Shown in pieces: positions 8,677 through 17,675 of a DNA stretch of 64,000 bases. Under the pieces are notes generated by a model that was given only the letters and a program-made list of their open reading frames with translations, was not told the origin of the DNA and searched no databases. A program made the position numbers and the translations under genes. The first letter of the stretch is position 1, and each line of letters starts with the position of its first letter. Origin of the DNA: Microbacterium hatanonis (GTDB taxonomy: Bacteria > Actinomycetota > Actinomycetes > Actinomycetales > Microbacteriaceae); NCBI RefSeq assembly GCF_008017415.1, contig NZ_VRSV01000002.1, forward strand, positions 1,240,001 through 1,304,000. The letters run 5' to 3'.

Positions 8677-9378
8677 ATGACGGCCCGCCGTCGCTCCGGC
8701 CTCGCAGGCCTCGCGTTCGCGGGCGTGCTGGCCCTCGCGCTCGCCGGCTGCGCCGGGGGTGAGACATCCGCGACGCCGGATGCTGCAGCATCCGCGACCC
8801 TCGACCCCTCGGCCGCGAGCGAGGCCGACCGCCTCTCGGCGGAGGAGCTGACCGCCCTCTTCGACAAGCTGCAGTTCCCGCCCGGGGAATACGACACCAG
8901 CGCCGAGCTGCTGAGCTCGATCTACCCGGGCCTGACCGTGTCCGATCCCTCGTGCCTCGCGCCCTTCGGCGCCGGCTGGGAGTCGGCGGTCGCCGACGAC
9001 GACACGGCCGCGGAGATGGCGACCAGCAACGACCGTTCGATGACCGCCGTGGTCGTCAGCTCGGCCGACCCCGATCAGGCCGCCACCCTGTTCGCCGACG
9101 CGGAAGAGGCGCTCGCGACATGCGCCGACGGCAGCCAGTCGTTCGAGCTGTCGGGCGTTCCCGTCGATCTGCAGCTCGAGACCACTCCCACGACCGTGAC
9201 CGGCACCGACGAGGCCGTCTCGTGGCGGGCGACCGGCGAGGTCGCCGGCTCTCCGTTCAGGCTCGTCGGCATAACGGCCGTACACGAAGGCACGGCGATC
9301 GCGCTCGTCGGGTGGGACCCCGCGACCAGCGCGGATTACGTGCCCGCCGCGACCCAGATGTTCATCGACGGGTTCTGA
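8677..9378 (+). CDS. Secreted lipoprotein of unknown function
   Basis: 233 residues. The signal peptide ends in LALAGC (Cys25) and is followed by an Ala/Ser/Thr-rich linker. The mature domain has paired cysteines (PSCLAPF and ATCADGS) and alternating strands and helices, resembling small extracytoplasmic domains of actinobacterial lipoproteins, but no family is recognised. It starts eight bases after the previous lipoprotein gene. The linker-coding DNA contains a 16-bp palindrome (8778-8793) built from two overlapping copies of the nonamer that is over-represented throughout the window. Confidence 0.8.
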   Translation: MTARRRSGLAGLAFAGVLALALAGCAGGETSATPDAAASATLDPSAASEADRLSAEELTALFDKLQFPPGEYDTSAELLSSIYPGLTVSDPSCLAPFGAGWESAVADDDTAAEMATSNDRSMTAVVVSSADPDQAATLFADAEEALATCADGSQSFELSGVPVDLQLETTPTTVTGTDEAVSWRATGEVAGSPFRLVGITAVHEGTAIALVGWDPATSADYVPAATQMFIDGF

Positions 9379-9385
9379 GCGGACG

Positions 9386-9406
9386 CTTCGACAAGCTCAG
9401 CGACCG
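9386..9406. repeat. Dispersed repeat, copy 2
   Basis: CTTCGACAAGCTCAGCGACC plus one base, one mismatch from the copy at 8114. It lies in the 57-bp gap between two converging genes. Confidence 0.65.
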
Positions 9407-9435
9407 GATGGGGTCGGCTCCGCCACCGGGGCGGG

Positions 9436-10092
9436 TCAGCGGCTGAGCGGTGCCTCTCGGGCGGTGCGCAGCGCCTGGAGGAAGTGGCGGGCGTTCGCGC
9501 GGATCGTCTCGGCATCGCCGTCGCGCACGGCGGCGGCGGGCAGCAGCTCGCTTCCCGCGCCGACGGCCACGGCACCGGCGGCGAGCCAGTCGCCCAGGTT
9601 CTCGGCGTTCACACCCCCGGTGGGGATGTACGTGACGTCGGGGAACGGGCCGCGCAGCGCCTTGAGCGCCGCCGGTCCGCCGATGCTGCCGGGGAAGAAC
9701 TTCACCACGTCGACGCCGATCTTGCGGAGGCGCTGCACCTCGGTGGGGGTGTATCCGCCGATCATCGACAGCGCGCCCGACGCCATGATCGCGGGCGTCA
9801 CCTCGTCGTCGAATCCGGGGGAGACGAGGAACACCGCCCCGGCGGACCGCGCCTCCTCGACCTGCGCGACCGTGGTCAGAGTTCCGGCGCCGAGCAGCAC
9901 GCGGTCGCCGAACCGTTCGGCGACGCCGGCGATGACCGCCCCCGCATCCGGAGTCGTGTACGTGACCTCGATCGCGACGAGGCCCTCCTCGACCAGGGCG
10001 TCGACGGCACGGTAGGCGGCATCGGCGCTCGGGGCGCGCAGGGTCGCGATGACACCGGCGTCGGAGATGGCGGGCAGGGAGGCGTGGGGCAT
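9436..10092 (-). CDS. eda: KDPG/KHG aldolase (Eda-like)
   Basis: 218 residues, a complete class I aldolase of the 2-keto-3-deoxy-6-phosphogluconate family. Glu in VAIEVTYTT is the expected proton shuttle, and Lys in DVVKFFPGS the Schiff-base residue; GAGTLTT and PTGGVNAEN form the phosphate site. It would split a 2-keto-3-deoxy sugar acid, probably phosphorylated, into pyruvate and an aldehyde. It is the last gene of a nine-gene minus-strand operon, 44 bases after the phosphotriesterase-like gene, and should be the final step of the pathway encoded there. The ATG is the only good start. Confidence 0.88.
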   Translation of the reverse strand: MPHASLPAISDAGVIATLRAPSADAAYRAVDALVEEGLVAIEVTYTTPDAGAVIAGVAERFGDRVLLGAGTLTTVAQVEEARSAGAVFLVSPGFDDEVTPAIMASGALSMIGGYTPTEVQRLRKIGVDVVKFFPGSIGGPAALKALRGPFPDVTYIPTGGVNAENLGDWLAAGAVAVGAGSELLPAAAVRDGDAETIRANARHFLQALRTAREAPLSR

Positions 10093-10136
10093 GACGGTTC
10101 CGTTCGGGGTGGTGCGGGAGCGGGAGGGAGCGCGAC

Positions 10137-11081
10137 TCAGTACGGCTCGCCGAAGGTGAAGTAGCGCTTCGGGTTCTCGACGAAGAACAGGCGCACCAGT
10201 TCGTCGATGTCGGCCTGCGAGTAGTGGCGCTGGGCGAGCTCGTCGCGGAAGCGGGGCAGCCATGCTCCGGCGATGTAGTGCAGGCCCGGGCCGCCGGTGT
10301 ACGCGGTGAGGTCGGTGCGACGTGCGAGATCGCCGCCGATGAGGATGCGGTCGGCGTGACCGGCTTCGACGACGTCGAGGATCACGTGGATGCGCGTGCT
10401 CTCGGGGAAGTACTTGATCTTCGCGAACCCGTCGTAGCAGAGGTAGGTGCCGCGCTTGGCGATCTGCTTGTGCAGGTACGGGTCGGGGTTGCGCATCAGG
10501 TGCACGATGCCGACCCGGTTGAGGTCGACGCCCTCCTCCTCGAGCATGTCGAGCTGGGTGATCGCCATCGTGCCCGTCTCGGTGTGACCGTGCAGCACGG
10601 CGCCGGTCTGGCGGTGGGCGCGGGCGGCGGCGCGCAGCACGCGATCCTCGGCGGGCGTCACCCGGTTGTAGCTCGTGCCGTACTTGATGGCACCGGCGCG
10701 CACTGTGGTGCCGTTCATGCCGGTGGTCACGTCGGCCACGATCTGCGCCTGCAGCTGTTCGATCGAGTGGTCGGCGAGCAGGTCGTCGAACCACTCGCCC
10801 TTGTTGAACCCACCGCACGCGATGATCTGCAGCCCGGTCTCCTCCGAGATGCGACGCAGGTCTTCGGGCTGACGCGAGTAATCCCAGGCCGATGCCTCGT
10901 ACAGGCTCTTCACGCCGACATCGAGGGCCGCCTGGGCCTCGATCTTCGCCATGGCGGGGTCGAGGATGACGAGATCTTCGTCGACCCGCTTGTGCACGGG
11001 AGGTGCGCCGAGCAGGTGCTCGTGCGAGTAGGTGAAGCCGAGGTCGTCGGAGTGGATGTCTCCGGTGACTGTGCGGATCAT
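10137..11081 (-). CDS. Phosphotriesterase-family hydrolase (probable lactonase)
   Basis: 314 residues of the PTE/Php branch of the amidohydrolase superfamily. Metal ligands are visible: His20-Glu-His22 (YSHEHLLG), the bridging Lys in IKYGT, His in HGHTETG, His in VHLMRN and Asp in GGDLARR. Members in sugar operons are commonly lactonases acting on sugar lactones or their phosphates rather than organophosphates. Its ATG overlaps the stop of the FGGY kinase gene (ATGA), so the two proteins are made together. A role in opening a lactone made from the imported sugar is inferred. Confidence 0.85.
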   Translation of the reverse strand: MIRTVTGDIHSDDLGFTYSHEHLLGAPPVHKRVDEDLVILDPAMAKIEAQAALDVGVKSLYEASAWDYSRQPEDLRRISEETGLQIIACGGFNKGEWFDDLLADHSIEQLQAQIVADVTTGMNGTTVRAGAIKYGTSYNRVTPAEDRVLRAAARAHRQTGAVLHGHTETGTMAITQLDMLEEEGVDLNRVGIVHLMRNPDPYLHKQIAKRGTYLCYDGFAKIKYFPESTRIHVILDVVEAGHADRILIGGDLARRTDLTAYTGGPGLHYIAGAWLPRFRDELAQRHYSQADIDELVRLFFVENPKRYFTFGEPY

Positions 11082-12565
11082 GATGCTGCTTTCTGTGACG
11101 GGGGATGAGGGGTATGGGGCTGCCGCTCGAGCTCGAGGAGCGAACGGCGCACGGTGCGGAACCGGTCGTGGCGTCGACGCCACGCGGCGGCGAAGGCGGG
11201 CCGGGGGAGCACCGGATGCTCGGCGCGGGGCGAGCGCACGCGATGGCCGACGGCGGCCCACCCGAGCTGCGCGGCACCCACCGCCGCGAGGTCGGCCTGG
11301 GCGACCACGCGCACGGGCAGCCCGGTGACATCGGCGATGATCTGCGGCCACGCGGCGACGTTCGTCCCCCCGCCGCACGCGGTGATGTGGCGGTACGGGG
11401 TGGTGCGGTCGCGTTCGAGCCGCTCGATCAGATCGGCGAGGTCGAAGGCGATCGCCTCGAGAGCCGCCGACACCATCCGCGGCGAGCTCGTCGTCGGCGT
11501 GATGCCGATCACCGCCCCGGTCGCGCGCTCGTCGAAATCGGGGCTGCCCGTGCCGGCGAGGTAGGGCAGGAAGCACAGCGGGTCATCGGGGTCGGGGTCG
11601 GCCGGTGCCTCGGCGATGGCTGCTGCTCCGACGGTGGCCCGCAGCCAGTTCAGGGCGAGTCCGCCGGTCAGCAGCGAGGCCAGCGCGAAGCGCGTGCCGT
11701 CGACGGCCGGATGCTGCGTGAAGGCGCCGTCGGCGGAACTCGACTCCGCGGCGGGATCGATGGCGGCCATCATCACGGCGGACGTACCGAGGGCCACGGC
11801 CACCTCGTCGCCGTCGATGCCGCCCAACCCCTCGAGCGTGGCGGCCACGTCTCCCGCGCCGGTCGCGACCGGCACCCCGGCCGACAGACCGAAAGCGGCC
11901 GCTCCGCCCTTGTGGACGGTGCCGGCGGTCGAGGAGCTGGAGAGCAGGGCGGGGAAGAGGTGACGCGGAAGCCCGACCGCGGCGATGAGCTCGTCGTCCC
12001 ACTCGCCGTCGGCGCGCAGGAGCAGGGCGTTCCATGCATCGGTCTGGTCGGTGGCGATCTGGCCGGTGAGCGTCGCGCGCAGATAGTCCTTCGCCGAGAG
12101 ATAGGCGCGGGCCTTCGCGAGGGTCTCGGGGTGGCGCGACTGCCACCACAGCAGACTCGACAGCGAGAACACCGCGCTCGGCCGATTGCCCGACTGGCGC
12201 AGCATCCGTTCCCTGATCCCGTCGTCGAGCGCGCGCAGTTCGTCTGCGCCGCGTCGGTCGGCGAGCAGCAGTGCGGGGGCCACCGGATCGAGAGCGTCGT
12301 CGACGAGCACGACGGCGCTCATGTTGCCGCTCACGCCGACGGCCGAGACCCGACCGAGGTCGATCGATGCGCCGAGCTCGGCCACCGCCTCGCGGGCCGA
12401 GGCGATCCATACCGCGGGGTCGACCTGCACGCCGTCCGAGGCGGGATCGATACCGTGATGCGCGCTCGCCACCGCGACGACGGCTCCCTCGGCGTCGAGC
12501 AGCAGCGCTTTCGTGCTGGTCGTGCCGAGGTCGATGCCCAGACTGAGCGCGGTCGTCGCGCTCAC
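11078..12565 (-). CDS. FGGY-family carbohydrate kinase (xylulokinase/gluconokinase-like)
   Basis: 495 residues. The N-terminal phosphate-1 motif GIDLGTTSTKALL and the later GLGGIDGDEVAVALGTSA and HITACGGGTN segments define the FGGY fold. It would phosphorylate a sugar, alditol or sugar acid after uptake; specificity is not readable. The GTG start overlaps the GntR stop by four bases (GTGA), and the stop overlaps the next ATG. It is placed between the regulator and a lactonase-like gene, so the phosphorylated compound may be a sugar acid or its precursor. Confidence 0.88.
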   Translation of the reverse strand: MSATTALSLGIDLGTTSTKALLLDAEGAVVAVASAHHGIDPASDGVQVDPAVWIASAREAVAELGASIDLGRVSAVGVSGNMSAVVLVDDALDPVAPALLLADRRGADELRALDDGIRERMLRQSGNRPSAVFSLSSLLWWQSRHPETLAKARAYLSAKDYLRATLTGQIATDQTDAWNALLLRADGEWDDELIAAVGLPRHLFPALLSSSSTAGTVHKGGAAAFGLSAGVPVATGAGDVAATLEGLGGIDGDEVAVALGTSAVMMAAIDPAAESSSADGAFTQHPAVDGTRFALASLLTGGLALNWLRATVGAAAIAEAPADPDPDDPLCFLPYLAGTGSPDFDERATGAVIGITPTTSSPRMVSAALEAIAFDLADLIERLERDRTTPYRHITACGGGTNVAAWPQIIADVTGLPVRVVAQADLAAVGAAQLGWAAVGHRVRSPRAEHPVLPRPAFAAAWRRRHDRFRTVRRSLLELERQPHTPHPPSQKAAS

Positions 12566-13377
12566 GGAGCCTCGGCGATCTGCGCGAGGCTGCGATGGCG
12601 GTGCGCGTCGATGTGCAGTGATACCGCGAAGATCTCTCCGCGCACGTACGAGATGGAGTACTCCACCGCCCGCTGGTCGTGCAGATAGGCGGTGCGGGTC
12701 ACCCGCATGACGGGAGTGTGGCGCGGAACGGCCAGGAGGTTCGCGGTCTCGGTGAGGGCGGATGCCGCGGTCCACTGCTCGTCGGCCGAGCACGGGCGAC
12801 CGGGCGACCCCTCGATCTTCTCGAGCTGCTCGTACAGCGATCCCTGCTCGATCGCCGAACGGGTGAGCGTCGGCACGAGCGCGCAGGGAAGCCACGAGGT
12901 GAGGTGCACGACCGGGTCGCCGTCGCTGACGATCAGGCGCTCGACGCGCCAGACGTCGTCGCCGGCGACCAGCCCGAGGGTCGCGGCGATCTCGCTCGGC
13001 GCCCCGATGACCTCGAGCGTGATGACCTGCTCGCGGGTCTGCCGGCCCGCCGCGCGCAGGTCTTCGCTGAACGAGGGGAGGATGCCGGGGCGGTTCGACC
13101 GGATGGCGCGGCTCGAATCGGCGACGAACGTGCCCCGACCCTGACGGCGGATGACCAGCCCCCGCTGCTCGAGGTCGCGGAGGGCCTGGGTGGCCGTGGC
13201 CCGACTCACCGACAACCGCTGCACGATCTCGAACTCCGACGGCAACCGCACGCCGGGACGCTGATCGAGGATGACGGCCGCCAGCTGGTCGGCGATCTGA
13301 CGGTACCGGCTCACGTGCGAGTCGGTGTCGAGGTCGCGCAGCACGTCGGCGCCGAGCGCCTCTTCGTCGTCTCTCAC
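12562..13377 (-). CDS. GntR-family transcriptional regulator (HutC-like)
   Basis: 271 residues. The winged helix covers about residues 15-85 with GVRLPSEFEIVQRLSVSRAT and RRQGRGTFVA, the classic GntR signature. The larger C-terminal part matches the UTRA effector-binding domain of the HutC subfamily. GTG at 13377 is chosen because it overlaps the creatininase stop (GTGA) and has AGAGG upstream at good spacing; an ATG at 13395 is the alternative. It sits inside the operon it probably autoregulates. The best operator candidate is the 24-bp palindrome at 18787-18810 in front of the operon. Confidence 0.87.
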   Translation of the reverse strand: MRDDEEALGADVLRDLDTDSHVSRYRQIADQLAAVILDQRPGVRLPSEFEIVQRLSVSRATATQALRDLEQRGLVIRRQGRGTFVADSSRAIRSNRPGILPSFSEDLRAAGRQTREQVITLEVIGAPSEIAATLGLVAGDDVWRVERLIVSDGDPVVHLTSWLPCALVPTLTRSAIEQGSLYEQLEKIEGSPGRPCSADEQWTAASALTETANLLAVPRHTPVMRVTRTAYLHDQRAVEYSISYVRGEIFAVSLHIDAHRHRSLAQIAEAP

Positions 13378-14105
13378 TTCTGCGCCTCTTTCCATGCCGT
13401 GATCAGGCGCACGGCGGTCGCCATCACGTGGTCGACGATGCGCCGACCCTTCTCGGCCGTCGCGGCCGTCGCGTCGCCGAACACGCCCGTCTCGCTGATC
13501 GTGTCCCACCGCACGGGGGCGACGTCGAAGTGCGCCGGGTAGTCGGGGTACTCGGTGACCGCGCGATCCATGCGCACCACGTCGTCGCGCAGCGCCAGCA
13601 TGATCGAGGTCTCGAGTTCGTCGGCGTGCATGATCGCGGGGTGGCTGCGCGGGCTCTCGGCCACGGCGGCGGCCACCTCGGCCAGCCCCGGGTAGGTGAG
13701 TGCGATCGCCGGCAGGCCACCGCGCTCCTCGAGGGCGCGCGTCGCGGCCTTCATCGCAGCCGCGTTGCCCAGGTGCGCCGAGAACAGCACGAGGCCTCGC
13801 ACGCCGTTGCGGGCGAGGCCGTCGGCCAGCTCGACGATCAGCGACACGAGCGTGCCGTCGCTGATCGACAGGCTGCCGTCGAAGTGCTCGAGCGACCACA
13901 CCTGGCCGTAGGGCAGCACGGGCAGTTCGATCAGTCCCGCCTCATCGGCGAGCCTCGTCGAGAACGCCTCCGCGGCGAACGCATCGGTGCCCACGGGCAG
14001 GTGCGGGCCGTGCTCCTCGACCGCGCCGAGGCACAGCAGCGCCCACGGCTGCTTCTCGACCGCGCCCGCCACCTCGGGCCAGGTGAGGTCGGCCCACCGG
14101 GTCAT
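13374..14105 (-). CDS. Creatininase-family hydrolase
   Basis: 243 residues. GAVEEHGPHLPVGTD carries the Glu, His and Asp metal ligands of the creatininase fold, and HADELETS matches the second half of the metal and substrate site. The usual NGHGGN segment reads FSAHLGN, a deviation that may change specificity. Family members hydrolyse cyclic amides or related bonds, and many occur in sugar operons with undefined roles. Four-base overlaps with the permease gene before it and the GntR gene after it show tight translational coupling. Confidence 0.82.
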   Translation of the reverse strand: MTRWADLTWPEVAGAVEKQPWALLCLGAVEEHGPHLPVGTDAFAAEAFSTRLADEAGLIELPVLPYGQVWSLEHFDGSLSISDGTLVSLIVELADGLARNGVRGLVLFSAHLGNAAAMKAATRALEERGGLPAIALTYPGLAEVAAAVAESPRSHPAIMHADELETSIMLALRDDVVRMDRAVTEYPDYPAHFDVAPVRWDTISETGVFGDATAATAEKGRRIVDHVMATAVRLITAWKEAQK

Positions 14106-15112
14106 CGCGCACCTCGCCGCGCCGACAGGCGACCGTTGATCAGCAGCATCCCGATCAGCACACCACCGTTGACGATGAACTGCACGGGGGAGGGGATGTT
14201 GAAGGAGTTGAGCACCGTGGTGAGGAAGGCCAGTGCCGCGACGCCGGCGAACGTGCCCACCATGCCGCCGGTGCCCCCGGCGAGGGCGGCCCCGCCGATG
14301 ACCGCGGCGACGACGGAGTTGAGCGCGTAGCTGTCTCCGGCGGTGAGCGAGGGCGATCCCGAGTAGGCGATCAACAGGATGCCGGCCATCGCCGCCAGGG
14401 TTCCCGAGGCGGTGTAGGCGACGAGGGTGTGGCGGCGCACCGGCACGCCCGACAGCCACGACGCGCGGGGGTTCGCCCCGACGGCCTTGAACCGACGGCC
14501 GGCCACGGTGCCCGTGAGGATGAGTCCGACGATCACGAGCAGCACGATCCAGATCACGAGCGAGGCCGAGAAGGGGGTGCCGAACAGGCGCCCGTCGGCC
14601 AGCACGCGCAGTTCGTCGGGAACGATGCCGCGCGGCTGGCCGCGGGTGACCAGGGCGTTCACGCCCCCGATGATCGTCGCCGTCGCGAGCGTGCCGAGCA
14701 GCGGGGGGATGCGGGTGAAGGCGAGCAGCACGCCGTTGACGAGGCCGATCGCGGCACCCATCAGCACGACGAGCGGCACGGTCGTGGCCAGGCTCGCGCC
14801 GGGAGCCGCGGAGAGCACCGCGGTCAGGATCGCGGCGGAGTTCATCACCGGGCCGACCGAGAGATCGAGGCCGCGGTTGATGATGACGATGGTCTGCGCG
14901 ATGGCGACGACACCCAGCGGTGCCGCGTTGGAGAGGATGCGCAGCAGACGGTCGGGGTTGAACCCGTCGGAGGTGCTCACTCCCAGCAGGATCAGACAGG
15001 CGAACGTGAGCCCGTAGGCGACCCACAGCGAGGTGGGAATGCGCCCGAGCGCCGAGCCGAACCCGGAACGGGGCCGATCCGTGCGGAGCGGCGGCGAGTC
15101 GAGGGCGGTCAT
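14102..15112 (-). CDS. Ribose-type ABC transporter permease (second)
   Basis: 336 residues with eight to ten hydrophobic segments and the RGLDLSVGPVM sequence diagnostic of RbsC-like (CUT2) permeases. It forms the membrane channel with the neighbouring permease. The ATG overlaps the preceding permease stop by four bases, and its own stop overlaps the creatininase start in the same way. Two different RbsC-like subunits imply a heterodimeric channel, as in autoinducer-2 and some aldose/alditol systems. Confidence 0.92.
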   Translation of the reverse strand: MTALDSPPLRTDRPRSGFGSALGRIPTSLWVAYGLTFACLILLGVSTSDGFNPDRLLRILSNAAPLGVVAIAQTIVIINRGLDLSVGPVMNSAAILTAVLSAAPGASLATTVPLVVLMGAAIGLVNGVLLAFTRIPPLLGTLATATIIGGVNALVTRGQPRGIVPDELRVLADGRLFGTPFSASLVIWIVLLVIVGLILTGTVAGRRFKAVGANPRASWLSGVPVRRHTLVAYTASGTLAAMAGILLIAYSGSPSLTAGDSYALNSVVAAVIGGAALAGGTGGMVGTFAGVAALAFLTTVLNSFNIPSPVQFIVNGGVLIGMLLINGRLSARRGAR

Positions 15113-16152
15113 CGCGCGGGCTCCGATCGGGTCTGGGCGGGTGAAGCATCCTTGTCTTTCGGCCTCAACCGCCACGGGATCTTCAGCCCCCGATCGGCGA
15201 GGCCGTACACGCCCATCGCAGCGATGAGCAGAACGCCCTTGAAGATCGTCTGGTAGTACGTGTCGGTGCCGGTCAGCGTGATCACCTGACCCACCACGGC
15301 GATGATGACCGCGGCGGGAAGGATGCTGAGGAGCGAGCCGATACCGCCGGTGATGACGATACCGGCGACGAGCACGGTGGCGATCGAGTCGATCACCGAA
15401 CTGGCTCCGACGAGTGCGTCGGCCGTGTACGTGCGCGAGGCGATCGCCATGCCCCCGAGGGAGGCGAAGACGCCCGAGAGGCCGTAGACGAGCAGCGCCG
15501 AGCGACGCACCGGGAAGCCCAGGCGCGTCGCGATGCGCTGGTCGTAGCCCACGGCCTGCACGTACCGGCCGGCGCGGCTCTGACCCATCCACGCCCAGGC
15601 GGCGATGAGGACGACGAGCGCGATCAGCGCGAACAGGGGGACCGCGCCGAGGCTCGTTCCGAGCACGGTCAGGAGCGGCAGCGGGATGCCTGCGCCCGGG
15701 GTCGACTGCAGCAGCAGGGCGAAACCCTGCACGACGCCGGATGCGGCGAACGTCATCAGCAGCGGGTTGATGCCCGCGATGACGCCCGCACCGTTGGCAA
15801 GACCGACGACGAGGCCGGCGACCAGCACGAGTGGGACGGCGACCGCGGCTCCACCGGGGAGCACCGGGCTCAACGAGAGCACGACGGTGGCGAGCCCGGC
15901 GATGGCGCCGACGCTCAGGTCGATGCCGCCCCACATGACGACGATCCCCTGACCCACCGCGATGAGCACGATCGGGGCGAGCGACGCCAGCAGCGAGTTG
16001 ACGCTGACGGTGCTGCGGAAGGCCGGGAGGGCGATCGAGGCGACGACGATCACGGCGAGGGCGAGGATCCACAAGAACTTCGCGCGCGACAGCGCACGCA
16101 GCGAGGTGGTCGAGAGGGCCTGCGGACGGAAGGCTCTGGTGGCGCTAGACAA
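15109..16152 (-). CDS. Ribose-type ABC transporter permease (first), TTG start
   Basis: 347 residues with multiple membrane segments and the CUT2 signature GGIDLSVGAIAG. The start is the TTG at 16152, lying eight bases inside the ATPase gene; no ATG or GTG gives a full-length N-terminus, so translation probably depends on ribosomes finishing the ATPase. The basic C-terminal tail (RLRPKDKDA) is cytoplasmic. It pairs with the next permease and the double-domain ATPase. Confidence 0.9.
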   Translation of the reverse strand: MSSATRAFRPQALSTTSLRALSRAKFLWILALAVIVVASIALPAFRSTVSVNSLLASLAPIVLIAVGQGIVVMWGGIDLSVGAIAGLATVVLSLSPVLPGGAAVAVPLVLVAGLVVGLANGAGVIAGINPLLMTFAASGVVQGFALLLQSTPGAGIPLPLLTVLGTSLGAVPLFALIALVVLIAAWAWMGQSRAGRYVQAVGYDQRIATRLGFPVRRSALLVYGLSGVFASLGGMAIASRTYTADALVGASSVIDSIATVLVAGIVITGGIGSLLSILPAAVIIAVVGQVITLTGTDTYYQTIFKGVLLIAAMGVYGLADRGLKIPWRLRPKDKDASPAQTRSEPAR

Positions 16153-17641
16153 CGGCGGTTCCTCCGGTGGCGAGGTGCATGACGGCGGTCTCGGTGGCGG
16201 TGCGGGAATCGAGGCGGCCGGTGATGCGGCCGGAGTACATGACGTACACCTCGTCGCTCAGCCCGAGGATCTCCTGCAGGTCGGTCGAGACGAGCAGCAC
16301 GGCGACGCCGCGCTCGGTGAGCTCGCGGATGCTCTGGTAGATCTGGGCGCGCGAGCCGACGTCGACGCCGCGCGTGGGGTCGTTGAGCACGAGGACCTCG
16401 AGGCCGTCGTCGACGAGCCAGCGGCCGATGAGCACCTTCTGCTGGTTGCCGCCCGACAGCTCGACGATCGGTTGGGTGAGCGCGGCGTGCTTGACCGCGA
16501 GATGCGAGACCACGCGCTGCACGACCTGGCGGGCGCGGCGCGGGCTGACGATGCCGGAGGGGAAGAGGCGGGGCATGGCTGCCAGCAGGGCGTTGGCCGA
16601 GATGGACTGGTCGAGCAGCAGGCCGTCGAGTCGCCGGTCGGGGGCGACGTAGCCGATCCCGGAACGCACCGCCTGACGCGGGGAGCGCAGACGCACCGGT
16701 CGTCCGGCGCGGCGGAGGGTTCCGCTCGTGGGGGTGCGCACGCCGGCGACCACCTCGGCGACCTCCGACTGGCCGTGACCCTCGAGTCCTGCGATCGCGG
16801 TGATCGATCCGGCGGTGACGCGGAGGTCGACGGAGGAGAGGCTCCCCTCGAGCGACACGTCGACCAGTTCGACGGCGGCGGGCTCGGCCGACCGCCCCGC
16901 ATCCTGGTCGTCATCGCGTGCGTCACGCGACGGGTAGAGGTCGCTCGCCTCGCGGCCCACCATCGACGCGACCAGCTGATCGCGGGTGCGGTCGGCCAGG
17001 GGGCCTTCATCGACCTGCCTGCCGTCGCGCATGACGAGCACGCGGTCGCAGAGCTCGAACAGCTCGTCCATGCGGTGCGAGACGAACACGACGGCGGCCC
17101 CCGCTGCGCTGAGACGGCGGACGGCGGCGAAGAGCAGCTCGACCTGCGGATTCTCGAGCGACGAGGTCGGCTCGTCGAGGATCAGGAGCGTCGGCGGCAC
17201 GGCGATGGCCTTGGCGACCTCGAGCAGCTGGCGCTGCCCGACGGTGAGATCGCCGACCGTCGCGTCCACGTCGATGTCGACGCCCAGACCCGCGAGGGTG
17301 GAGCGGGCGAACTCGCGCTTCGCCCGCTCCGACCGGTGGGTGGTGTCACCGTCGCCGAGAGACAGGTTCTCGGCGACGGTGAGGTTGGCGAACAGGCTCA
17401 GTTCCTGATGCACCATCGACACCGCGCGGCCGCCCTCGGGAGGGTCGGCGATCGTGATCGATCCGGTGTCGGGGGAGAGCAGGCCCGAGAGCATGTTCAT
17501 GAGGGTGGACTTGCCGGCACCGTTCTCGCCGACGAGGGCGAGGATCTCTCCGCGGTTCAGCGTCACATCGACATCGACCACGGCGCGGGTCGCGCCGAAC
17601 GACTTCGACACGTGTTGGCACGTCAGGGCGGGCTGAGACAC
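16145..17641 (-). CDS. Ribose-type sugar ABC transporter ATPase (RbsA-like, double domain)
   Basis: 498 residues with two ABC domains. Domain 1 has a complete Walker A (GENGAGKST), an LTVGQRQ signature and Walker B LLILDEPTSS. Domain 2 has a degenerate Walker A (GLEGHGQSE), signature LSGGNQQK and Walker B VLVLNDPTRG, the normal asymmetry of RbsA/MglA proteins. It drives uptake of a monosaccharide or alditol together with the two permeases and the binding protein encoded 34 bases upstream. Confidence 0.94.
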   Translation of the reverse strand: MSQPALTCQHVSKSFGATRAVVDVDVTLNRGEILALVGENGAGKSTLMNMLSGLLSPDTGSITIADPPEGGRAVSMVHQELSLFANLTVAENLSLGDGDTTHRSERAKREFARSTLAGLGVDIDVDATVGDLTVGQRQLLEVAKAIAVPPTLLILDEPTSSLENPQVELLFAAVRRLSAAGAAVVFVSHRMDELFELCDRVLVMRDGRQVDEGPLADRTRDQLVASMVGREASDLYPSRDARDDDQDAGRSAEPAAVELVDVSLEGSLSSVDLRVTAGSITAIAGLEGHGQSEVAEVVAGVRTPTSGTLRRAGRPVRLRSPRQAVRSGIGYVAPDRRLDGLLLDQSISANALLAAMPRLFPSGIVSPRRARQVVQRVVSHLAVKHAALTQPIVELSGGNQQKVLIGRWLVDDGLEVLVLNDPTRGVDVGSRAQIYQSIRELTERGVAVLLVSTDLQEILGLSDEVYVMYSGRITGRLDSRTATETAVMHLATGGTAVV

Positions 17642-17675
17642 GGAGAGTTCCTCGTTTCGTGGGGGAGAGCGGCGC